A stretch of DNA of 52,810 nt, taken from NCBI GenBank assembly GCA_015680685.1, contig MNCI01035130.1, forward strand, positions 529,630 through 582,439, in the 5' to 3' direction. The DNA is from Gnetum montanum (taxonomy: Eukaryota > Streptophyta > Gnetopsida > Gnetales > Gnetaceae). The notes beneath the pieces were generated by a model. That model did no database searches. It had not been told where the DNA came from and saw only the letters and a list, made by a program, of their open reading frames with translations. Below, in pieces: positions 11,842 to 21,339 of this stretch. A program made the position numbers and the translations under genes. Each line of letters opens with the position of its first letter. Position 1 is the first letter of the stretch.

Positions 11842-11914
11842 ACTTGCCCAACAAGTTAGGAGATCTTACTTGCCCAACAAGTTAGGAGATATTAGTTGCC
11901 CAACAAGTTAGGTA
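11842..11914. repeat. Three 26-bp tandem repeats in D LTR U3
   Basis: The unit ACTTGCCCAACAAGTTAGGA plus six bases begins at 11842, 11868 and 11894. The units are almost identical. They lie just upstream (minus sense) of the TATA box, where enhancer repeats are commonly found in LTRs. Confidence 0.8.
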
Positions 11915-12209
11915 AGTTACAAAAATTTTGGGTGGTTGTAACCACCATAGAGATAAAAAAGCTATGGTTGACAAGTGTCCCATTTAGTTGCCAAGTGGCT
12001 CTTCAGTCACCAAGTGGCCACCATGGAGATATACATGTTGTAGTTGACAAGTGACCTTTGTATAAAAGCTATGGTGGCCAAGTGTCTTCATGGTAATCAA
12101 AATTAAAATTAGTTACAAATCTCATAGTTTTAACTATCATAGGCAGTTACAAATTCCATAGGAAGAAAAGGGATAATAGCCAAATGTCCCCTTTATATAG
12201 GATGTTACA

Positions 12210-12579
12210 CAAATATCCCATAACTTTCTTTTCCTTTTTAAATCATAAAATATTTTATTTAAATCATAGTAATAGAGATAGTAACCATGGAGTTGTTGCA
12301 TACATGGATGGATTAATATATAAATATATATGTATGTGTGTAATATTTGTCCATCTTTCTTATGCTTGGGACCCATGATTTGCTTCTTGCCTACCATCAA
12401 CCTCTGTCTGTCTAAATCATCTACAAGTTGAAGGATTTGCACTTGCAAAATGCATTAAAACAAAATGGTATGCCATTGCAGTTATATCCGATAACAATTC
12501 CAACATAAATGGTGGGACCTACACATATTGATTCAAAAATTTTGCTGAAATATTTCCTGCTAAAAACACGGTGAATCCT
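12210..12579. other. AT-rich flank of D LTR, nothing recognised
   Basis: Contains an ATATATA-type run near 12316-12332 and short chance ORFs on both strands. No element end or gene could be supported. Confidence 0.4.
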
Positions 12580-13270
12580 AGCTTGGATTTTTTTTGTTTT
12601 TTCCGTAGTCCATGGACAAACGTTCAAGAAGAAGGGATCCAAGCCCAGATCCAGTTCCTCCACCAACAGCATTGAAAACTAGAAACCCTGAAGACCGGTG
12701 CAGTTGTCAAGTTCTCAATAGCAGACATCTGCAGAGTCCCCTGTACACCATGTTCATGACTTTGGCCAAGAATGTTTGGCTTCTGCGCAAGTTCGCCTTC
12801 ACTCTAGATCCCCTACCAGTGCATTTTTAGGTCTACTGCGGCTACATGTTTTAGCCAACGTACATGGAAAACGTCGTGCCGGTGCCGTCCTCTCTGTCGA
12901 TGCCCATTGTGGGATTCAAGACTTAGAAGGCCAGGAGTTGCTGTTTCAAGCTTGGAGACGTAGTCAGTTTGAATTCCTTGGATCAGATCCTCAACGCGAT
13001 GAAGGCACCTCAATTTGCTAGTTTTGCACTGCAGAATGGTAGTCCCCGCTTAATCTTCTAGGCAACTGTCACCGCAAAACAAGGCCCTACCGCGTTGCAC
13101 CTGGTAATGTTGCCGTGTCTTGAGGCTAATGTTGTCGCTGGAGAGTTGTTTGGTGGTGTTCAGTTGCTGCCATTTCCCATTGCCAGTAACTATGATTGAT
13201 ACAACCATTCTTTGATAGGAAGATGGTGAAAGGTCTAACTTTGCTGATAAAGGAGCATAACTTACATTTT
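12580..13270. other. CpG-bearing island with short ORF, unidentified
   Basis: This stretch keeps CpG and has balanced base composition, in contrast to its flanks. A 72-codon plus-strand ORF (12612-12830) starts [20 protein letters not shown], a basic and proline-rich beginning unlike the transposon ORFs nearby. Other frames stay open in short stretches to about 13020. I recognise no domain, and the ORF ends soon. Possible explanations are a captured host gene fragment, a young LTR or a small gene exon. None is supported strongly enough to name. Confidence 0.3.
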
Positions 13271-14149
13271 TACTCATACATATTTAAATTAAGATCATTC
13301 CCACCAACAAAAGGAAACTAGGACATAATTTTGAGTGCAACATCATGACTACAATAGCACAGACGACCTTTCCTATCCAGCAAAGCTAGCAAAGTTGTTT
13401 TTTTTTTTTACTTATTTTTCAACATCAAAAATATAATTATCGCACAAAGTTTGTTGTTTCTTGTATTTCAGTCAGATACCCGTGGTTTTTGACTTGGTCA
13501 TGGCACTGTGAACATGTACTACTAAGACACTATTTTCTGATTCTATCATCATTTGCCAATCCACGCAAAGCTCTCCCAGCAGTTGGAGTTCACTTGAAGC
13601 TCCTAGTTAAACACTAAATACTCAAGAACTAGTGCTTTGCTCAGAGACAAGGCAAGAAAATCATCACTAATGGAACTGACCATGAAAAAACACTCTATGT
13701 GATTTTGATATTCTTTCTATGTCTTAATCAGCAAATTCAATCAACATTTTCATTGGGCATGGTTCTCTCAAAATCCTTCCATGGTATTTTAGATGTTCAA
13801 CTGGTCAACAAACCTGTATCTTTCTTCCTACTTGTTGAGGCAACATTACCAAGATATGCTGTAGAACTTGAGGATATTTTATATCCTTCCAAGTCCAAAG
13901 ATTTTGGGTCCCTTGCATTTTAACTCTTATTCTTTTTCTCTACAAACTAAAATTCTTGCCACTTCTCCAACTATCAAATTGCAAAAACATCTAACCAGTT
14001 TTATCATGCCAACATGTTCCATGAAATGGCCAAAATGTGCCAACACATAGTTGCTACTTGATGTTGTTTTTCTAGTTGATTTTTGTAGGATCTTGCAGGC
14101 ACATAGCATGGCTATGTATGCAGCACCATACCTCACCAATGCACGGTAA
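13271..14149. other. Unassigned sequence, nothing recognised
   Basis: Short ORFs only, for example 13699-13923, with no domain features. One poly-T tract lies near 13400. Confidence 0.4.
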
Positions 14150-14420
14150 GCACACAACTCATCTACCATGATGCTAAAACTAGCATAGCCAACCGTCATG
14201 ATGCTAAAACTAGCACAATTCATCCTTTGGTCATGACATTAAACTGGCATAACAACCCATCTGCTATGAATTTAAACTATCATCCACATCAATCATCTAC
14301 TACAACATTAAATTGGTATCCTACAATCTACTAGGACTCTAAACTAGCACCCCACAATCTGCTAAGACCTTAAACTAGATTCACAATTTTCTATGACTTT
14401 ACACTAGCATGTTGCAAATC
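14150..14420. repeat. Degenerate 31-36 bp tandem repeats (about 8 units)
   Basis: Repeating pattern C(A)ATCTRCTATGACNTTAAACTAGCAC with drift, from the CTACCATGATGCTAAAACTAGC unit near 14162 to CTATGACTTTACACTAGCAT near 14390-14410. The phrase AAACTAGCA also ends the repeat units found between gag-protease and the antisense gene of copies A-C, so this may be a remnant of that region type. Confidence 0.65.
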
Positions 14421-15364
14421 TTTTGAAGCACCTACCACTGGCTTCTTGTGCACTTGTAACTGGTTCAGCTTTTCACACATTTGTAGCATCTAGCATTTCA
14501 CTTGCATTTCACATTTTGTGGTTTTCTTGTCTTCTCAAAGTTGTGTTTGCAAGATCAAGCCCTAGAGATGGTCATGCAAAGGTGTTTATCAACACAACAA
14601 CAAGTCACCACATCGCTCCAATGTGCATGATCGGGCTAACAAAGCCACTTAAGAGTGTACATCCCCCTCATTTCATTTTAGCCTATGCACATTCACTCCT
14701 ACATTCCCATACCCTCTTCCATTTTCCACATTCCCTTGCATGCAAACCCTCTAATGCATACACACTATAAATGCACATGGCATACTCTCTTCACATCACA
14801 CCATTGAACCCATGAGGGATGTAATGCAACTTATCCCTTGGGGAGCCTTTGTTGGTTGGTCAAAGCCCAAGTAGATGTAATGCACCTCATCCCTAGAAGG
14901 AAACACCTATCTTACAAACATGATGAAGTTCCATCAAAAGTAAAGCCCATCCACTTGATCGTCCACAAAGCCCATCCACTCGATGGCCAACACCCTGCAG
15001 CTAGCATTAGCAATAAGCCAAACCCAATGGATGTTCACCTCATAGAAAAGCAAAGTAAAAAATAAAAATAAAAATAAAAAGAGAATGGAAAAAAGCACAT
15101 CTCCAAGAAAATTGACAGTGCTGCAATTTCGCAATTGGCATAGCCTTGGATTGAGTTTAACTCTCTCATGAGCACTCCAACGAAAGGTCAACATTTTAGG
15201 GGCAAGCCACTTCATGCCATGGTCACCATCACTTATGCTAACTTCACATCTTACATCATGATACACTATTTGCATTCCATTTCCCTAGCATTGCCTACAC
15301 CCTTTGCTCCAACATACCCCTATCCATAACACTCTTGAACATGGTGGAACAACATCCAATCTAG
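14421..15364. other. Unassigned sequence flanking the solo LTR
   Basis: No domain found. A TATAAATG string lies near 14767, and AATAAAAATAAAAATAAAAA at about 15060-15080 is a short microsatellite. The 113-codon minus ORF (14934-15275) covers that A-rich run and looks like chance. Removing the solo LTR would join this stretch to the integrase fragment beyond 17382. Confidence 0.4.
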
Positions 15365-15499
15365 TACTACTGAGTGATGTTGGTGCCATGTCTATTATGG
15401 TGTTTTGTAATTCGTTGTCAACATCTCTTGGGCCACTCCTTCAAACATCAACAAAGAGGGACTAATGAAACATCACAAAATTTTAGATCCCAACATCTC

Positions 15500-16225
15500 G
15501 ACTACAAATTTGGCTAAGTGTCAAAATAGCACTTTGCCAAATTTTTCTAAGTGTTGAGCGTAGTCAACTCAAACTACCAGATTTGTAAAATTTCTCTAAG
15601 TGTTAGAATAATGACACTTTCTGCAAATTTGTCTAAGTGTTGGGACTATGCTCTCCACTACAATAGAGCGTAGTCAGCTTGAACGACTAATTTTCTACAA
15701 TTTTGACTAAGTGTCTAAATGAGGTCACAAGCTTCAAAAATTTTTCAAGTGTTGAGACTACGCTCTCCACTACTAGGACTATGCTCTAAAGCATAGTCAG
15801 CGTATTCAACACATAATCATTAGTCTTGCATGATTTTTTCTAAGTATCATAATGGTAACACAAACAGTAGATTTTTCTAAGTGCTGATACTACGCTCTAG
15901 ACTACTGGGACTACGCTATAGAGTGTAGTCAACATAATCAATTTGAAAGCACATTTTCTACAATAGAATTTTCTAAGTGTCCAAACTACGCTCTCACCAC
16001 CAGGACTATGCTCTAGAGCATAGTTAATGTAGTCAACCTTGGATGCCAAAATTTTCTAACTATTAGGACTACACCTTCCAACTACACTCTAGAGCAAAGT
16101 CAGCATAGTCTCCTCAAGTGCTAGATTTTAAATAGATTTCTCTAAGTGTTGAGCCTATGCTCGCTATGATCTCGAGCGTAGTTAACCTCCCTAAGTCTGG
16201 GACTATGCTCTAGAGCATAGTTGGC
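15500..16225. repeat. Palindrome-bearing imperfect repeats in C-family U3
   Basis: Units of roughly 70-110 bp, each with AATTTTTCTAAGTGTT followed by a palindromic core. The core is a perfect 20-bp palindrome ACTATGCTCTAGAGCATAGT at 16005-16024 and again at 16202-16221. Near-palindromes lie at 15778-15797 and 15910-15929. The array lies in U3, upstream of the TATA box. Confidence 0.8.
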
Positions 16226-16622
16226 AAGAATAGCCTCCAAAGGCCCCCACACCTCAGCATCAGCATCCACATTGACTCTAGCACCTCTCCAATAGTAGCA
16301 TTTTGCATTTTTGCATCCCCATTTCCCTAGAAATTGTAACTATGACCTAAAGCATAAACTCGAAGCATAATCCCTAAAAGTTCCATTTTTGGCATTGTTT
16401 GCATCTTTTTAGGTACTTTGTAGTCTTCTCCATAAAGTTGGGTAGCATGGTCATAGTCTCTTAGCTTCACAAACATTGTCAGAGCAACGACACCACTCAA
16501 CATTGTAAAGCCTAACACCAAAGTGTAGTTGGGGGGAGCATAGTCCCAACTACCCCAGAGTGTAGTCCCACTTAACACTCTATCACAAGGTGCATGATCT
16601 ACATTTTGGACTAATCCTAGTC

Positions 16623-16631
16623 CTATAAATA
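16623..16631 (+). promoter_or_regulatory. TATA box of the solo LTR
   Basis: CTATAAATA within CCTATAAATACCC. The same motif and context occur in the copy C LTR at 36615-36623, which supports a conserved promoter. Confidence 0.6.
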
Positions 16632-17384
16632 CCCTTATGCTTCACATTTTATGGGTTGGCTTCCATTTTCATGAGTTGGCACTTTTGCATTTTGGCCATC
16701 TTTTGCATTTGCATTTTGGCATCTTGGAATTTAGCTTTGTGGATGAATGAGACCCAAAGCACACCACACCAGCAAAGAGGTAGAGTTGCACACCATGATT
16801 CACCACAACCACCTGCAACCTAGGTGAACACCATGGTAGCCAACCTGGTAGGCATGGACACCACGGTAAGCACTAAACTTCATGGCCTGACATCACTGAG
16901 ACTATGACTATGCTCTTCACTATGCCTGTTGTACACTGCATACCTTCTAAACCCCTTTTGGAGTTAACTACACTCAACCCCATTTGCGGTGGTGTTCTAT
17001 TTCTCTCTCTTCCTCCCTTGCATTTTCTTTGCATTTTTTGCATTTTGGTCACATTTTGGCCTACAACTATGCTCAAGTGGTGGTTCACACATGTCGACAC
17101 TCCTATTTTCTATTCAAAAGCATGACTATGCTTAACACTATTCACACCATTGACACCAACTACACTCAACATTGTCCACACGGTTAACACAATTAACACC
17201 ACCCTGACACTTAGCACTACTTGCATTAACATTATTTGCACTTTGTAAGTCCCTGTTCTATTGAAAAGACCATTCAGGGCATCCCATTTTTGCTTCCAAT
17301 AAGGCCCTTGAATGAACATTGGGTTAGGCTATGCACCCATTGACCCCTCAGTGTTCCAACCACCAATGTTTTTAGTCGCTACAT

Positions 17385-17800
17385 CTAGTACTATTGTCTA
17401 CAACTCCTTGTTCTACTCATCATTGATGAAGTCACTCAAGGCTACTTGGAGCAATGACAGCTACAATTCAAGTGGTAAAATAGCATAAGAACCATAAAAA
17501 AGGTTATAAGGGGTCATGTCAGTTACATGCAATAATTTGTTCTATATGCCCATCGCGCATGAACAAGATGCTCATGCCACTTATTCTTGCTATTGTTAAG
17601 CATCTTCTTGAGCAAGTTAATGATGGCCTTGTTGCTTGCTTCTGCTTGTCCACTGGTTTGAGGGTAGTAAGTTGATGAGAAAGAATGCTTAATGCCTAGG
17701 TTGTGACAAAAATCTTTTCTTTCTTGGCTGGTAAATTAAAGTTCATTATCTATAGCTACATGATGAAGATTGGTTATAACATGCAAAATTTTCTAGTGTT
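17385..17800 (-). pseudogene. Gypsy integrase fragment
   Basis: The minus strand encodes the second half of a retroviral-type integrase catalytic core. It shows VAIDNEL (the DNG aspartate region), then GIKHSFSSTYYPQTSGQAEA with the catalytic Glu, NKAIINLLKK, and WHEHLVHARWAYRT. A diverged MTPYNLFYGSYAILPLEL segment and the end of the domain follow. Stops are of the Q-to-stop type. It is cut at 17382 by the solo LTR. The parent element cannot be assigned: no matching reverse transcriptase lies next to it. Confidence 0.75.
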
Positions 17801-18460
17801 TCAGGTAGGTAACAAGAATTGTAAGGATTGAATTAAAAAAAATTTCTCATTTGCCTTCAATTTATAGTAGATGAATATACCTTTTTTTTCCTTCCTAAGA
17901 ATTATGTCTTGGAGAAGATCTTCATAAATTTCCCAAGTATTGATGCTTCATAATAATTCATGAGATCCAAGCTCCCCCTACATATGTGCTTATCTTTTCT
18001 TTAACATTTTAAAAACCTAAAGCTAATTTTTCATAATCTTGCTTATTCAAGAATATTAAGTAATCCAACAAGGTTTATAGATAGAAAAAATATTAGACAA
18101 AATTTAATAGGAACAAATCATAACAATTTATCTTACTTGATTATCCAACTATGCCTTTTTCAACATTTTCCTATAAAACTTGGTTTAACTTCTCATGTTA
18201 GTAGCATCCTATGGTAATCATGGGTGTGATACTATTCTTGATTCTAAAAATTAGATATTCTTAAAAAGAAAAAAATCTTTTAAGAACATGTAAGCAACTA
18301 AATAGTTCAAGAGATAACATGAGAAATAGACATACTACTTTGATCTCTTCTTCTATGAATTAAGATATATGTTTCCTTTGATAAAAATAATTCACAACAT
18401 AATGAAAATTGATTGAAATTTTAACTAGCAAGCAAGGAAATAGAAACATATCATGACTTA
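17801..18460. other. AT-rich, nothing recognised
   Basis: No coding frame could be supported. It lies between the integrase fragment and the gag tail of copia F. Confidence 0.45.
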
Positions 18461-18469
18461 CCTTTCTTA

Positions 18470-19283
18470 TTGATGTGAAAAAAAATAATGAAGTTTGATA
18501 TGAGGTCCTCTATCATGATGTACCTCCTTATACTTTGATTTTCTTTCATTAGTTCCTTTACTTATGTCTTCAATATTGTATGGAAATCCTTCTTGTTCAT
18601 CTTCTTTAGGATAAGAGAATCTATGGTCATTTATTGTATCATCCATTCTTCTAAAGATTTTTTTAGCTTTTAGCCCATTCTCTTTTCATGTTGTTGCATC
18701 TTGCAAGATACACTCACTAGGTTTCTTTTGACAAGACCAAGCATAAATATTATTTTATCCAATATGAAGATAATAATAATCTTGTTTATGTCCAAAAATT
18801 ATGCAAATATATAAAGTATTTTCTTCATGAATAGAATTGTCAAACCTGATTATGCTTAAGCTAGTTCCATTATCCTTTTGTTTGATTTCTTCTAAGCTTT
18901 CACTTCTAGGTTGATTTTAATTACTTTCACTAACCCCTTCTTCTTGAGTATCCTTGCATTTATCTTCATCTAATAGGATTATTAGTTGAATTGTAGCCTT
19001 TATGTCTGAGATTTCTCCTTTTAATTTGGAAGATAAGGTATGAATTTCAAATAAGTTTCTATTTATAATTTTCCTTATCTTTTTGAGTAAATAATGTAGG
19101 ATACGAATTTATCCATGTAGTTTAGTATACCTTTCATCATTGTGATTAATCTTCATTTGTAAGGGCCATATATATAAGCTTAGAATCTTTCATGGTATCA
19201 AAAACCTATTCATTACTTTTCTCTCCATCATTCCAGTTTGTGTAGAAGTTGGTCTTTTTCATGTTCACGTCAGTCTTATCCTT
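18470..19283 (-). pseudogene. Copia F gag C-terminal extension, unrecognised
   Basis: Downstream of the copia F zinc knuckle, a minus-strand frame stays readable from about 19120 to 18470 (over 200 codons, with four stops). It begins coiled-coil-like (NLFEIHTLSSKLKGEISDIK), turns acidic, and ends with a stretch containing QDYYYLHIG and EGFPYNIEDISKG. Long acidic, coiled-coil gag tails are typical of SIRE/Maximus copia elements, so I read it as the gag tail. The last 100 residues match no domain I know. No protease, integrase or reverse transcriptase follows. Confidence 0.5.
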
Positions 19284-20250
19284 TCATTGTAACTTAACAT
19301 TGTTAGGATATTCTAAGGCCACATGGCCTCTTTCACCACATACCCAACATTTTATTGAAATACCATCAAAATTAGAATTCAAGGACCTTTTACCTCTATC
19401 CTTACCTTTGGAGTTGGATTGGTTGGGTCCTGGTTGATTGAGGTCTCTTTCCTTTATTACTAGAAGTCTTTGAACTCTTCTTGATAGAAGACCTATTTTC
19501 TCTATATTGTTCAAATATTCTTGATCTAGTTTCTTTTATTTGGATGCTAATTTTATATCAATGGGCTTTTCCTTTATTACCCCTTGATATATGAGATTTG
19601 TTTCATCAGTAATGAGATCACTTGAGAGTTCTTCAAATTTTAAGATAAAAAAATGTCTAATTTCTTTCATAGTTGTAACCTTAGGTCTAAATTCAAGTTG
19701 TAGTGTTCTAATAATTTTAATGATGACATCACTTTCAAGCAAGTACTTTCCTATACCCCTAATAGCTACAACTAAATCACTTTTAGTTGAAAAATAATCT
19801 TTTATCTTTTCACCTTCTCTCATTTTATGTTTGTCATATTCACTTTGTAAAACTAAGAGTTTTGATTATTTAACTATGAATGTGTCCTCATAGGTGGCTT
19901 CTAAGGTTTCCCAAATTTCTTAAGAAGTTCTACTCTTAGCTATGCTATTAAATTCAAACTTATTTAATGCATAATATAAATACTTTTTTTCTTTAGAATC
20001 ATACATGAACTTATCTCTTTCTTATTGTGCCCACTTGCTCCATGCCTTGATGGCCTTTGTTGCATTGTTGTCAGGTAATGTGTAACCTTCAAGGATAGAG
20101 TTCCAAACCTAAAATTTCATTGACTCAAAGAATCCTTGCATCCTTGGCTTTGAATAATGAAAATTGAACCCATCAAACATTGGTGACTTTGTAAAGGATG
20201 TTCCCTTCATACTTCACTCTTGAAAGTTGAAGTCAAACATAAGAGTACTA
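19284..20250 (-). pseudogene. gag: Copia F gag with zinc knuckle
   Basis: Minus-strand copia-type gag (UBN2 family). The 95-codon ORF at 19823-19536 contains the typical EKIKDYFSTKSDLV and LRPKVTT-like (EFRPKVTTMKEIRHF) segments. The next ORF (19514-19284) carries the zinc knuckle CWVCGERGHVALEY, in which the final Cys of CCHC has become Tyr, as one G-to-A change would do. The N-terminal portion up to about 20250 is broken by stops. It lies directly inside the primer site and 5' LTR. Confidence 0.75.
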
Positions 20251-20263
20251 GGTTCTAATACCA
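20251..20263 (-). promoter_or_regulatory. Copia F primer-binding site (initiator Met tRNA)
   Basis: Minus strand TGGTATTAGAACC, a close match to the plant copia site TGGTATCAGAGC complementary to initiator Met tRNA, two bases inside the LTR end. Confidence 0.7.
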
Positions 20264-20265
20264 CT

Positions 20266-21335
20266 TGTCGATCAAGAACTTAGAAGGGGGTTGAATACAT
20301 TCACCAATTGAAAATACCAAATTTCATGTGCTTTTCTAACTTGGTTATGTTCACACTTAGAGGGTAGAATCCATGCACACCTCTGGACTTTTTTTCTTAA
20401 AAAAATGTGACTTCAAGGGTACCACATCCTTTACAATCTCTCAGCTTCATACTAAACTATTTCATCATTGTGAAATCACTTAAGCCCACAAGGTTGCAAG
20501 AAGCTCAAAATGTGGTCTCAAGGATCCCAAAACCTATACAAAATTGAGCTCCACTCCAGAGCATTTTGATGTTGCAAAACCACTTAACCTTGCAAGGTCC
20601 CAACAAGCCCAATGTAAATGTCTTCTCACAAGAAGCACATCAACCCCATAGGACTACAAGAAAAAGAAAAAGACATAAGGAAAGAATGCAACTAAATTTA
20701 TAAGTTATTGTCATTGAACCTCAATACAACATACAACAAAGCAAATGATGTTACAATGAAGAACAAAAATACAATAGCATAGATAAGACAATGATTGATC
20801 TAATGTGAGCAGTGCTTGCACAATTCCCAAGATTTTGATATCTTCTAATAGCATCGAAGTCTCAAACAATTCCTCAAGATTTATGCAATGAATACCAAAT
20901 GACTGCTGTAGACATCTCCTTAGAATTTTGGATGTCTACCTAAGATTGTCCTCAATTCAGAAGAGACGTCTCACTAGAAAATGGGACGTCTTCTATGGGA
21001 CATCTCTAGGGAGTTATCTACTCTAAGATAGAGAAATCTACTATTTCTAAAAGATGTTTTCTTATCTTTTGGGATCTATCTTCAGAGGCTTTCTCCTATC
21101 AATTTGTCTTATTGCTAGTTCTTGGAGCATCTTCCTTTGATTTTCATGCATGCTCGTTTGTGCTTTCATCTTGGCCCATGTAGTCTTCACTTTATCATCT
21201 CATTGTAGATCTTGTTTTCTTGAGTTCTTAAATCTCATGAGAAGTTCTTGTTCATGTCCTGCAAACACATTATCCACAACAAACATTCTATCTTCTCCAT
21301 TTTTCTTAAGGTTTTGACATATCAAAAGGTCAAGA
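20266..21335 (-). mobile_element. Copia F 5' LTR (about 1.07 kb)
   Basis: The plus strand starts TGTCGATC, directly beyond the primer site. The far end near 21335 aligns with the TGTTGACC end of the other LTR at 7768. The two LTRs match along about 1 kb with many C/T and G/A differences, so the insertion is old. It contains GAGACGTCTC at 20963-20972 and an ancestral hairpin at 20908-20939. Confidence 0.8.
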
Positions 21336-21339
21336 GTGT

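Larger units (their letters stand above)
10547..12209 (-). mobile_element. Gypsy element D 5' LTR (1,663 bp)
   Basis: Minus-strand LTR with TG...CA ends: it begins TGTAACATCC at 12209 and ends CGCCAACA at 10547, followed by the primer site and gag. It still contains many CpG dinucleotides, unlike its diverged relative at 46880-47890. A TATA box lies at 11766-11773. U3 contains three 26-bp repeats at 11842-11914. The window does not show a second LTR for D. Confidence 0.75.
15365..17371 (+). mobile_element. Solo LTR of gypsy copy C family (about 2 kb)
   Basis: Matches 35600-37333, the LTR of copy C, in organisation: repeated CTAAGTGTTGGGACTACGCT units, then a TATA box (16623-16631), then a 3' end GTCGCTACA. 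It is flanked by ATCTAGTACTA on both sides (about 15355-15365 and 17372-17382). The end nearest the target repeat contains CTAG-type duplication, consistent with a target-site duplication. No primer site or gag follows, so it is a solo LTR formed by LTR-LTR recombination. The small ORFs inside it are not genes. Confidence 0.7.

Noticed and set aside
12300-12332. ATATATGTATGTGTG run as a regulatory element
   Set aside because: A simple-sequence tract with no neighbouring gene.
14761-14772. TATAAATG as a promoter
   Set aside because: No LTR or gene can be tied to it. AT-rich DNA produces such strings by chance.
16327-17319. Several 60-80 codon ORFs in the solo LTR
   Set aside because: They overlap on both strands within LTR sequence and have no counterpart in the copy C LTR.
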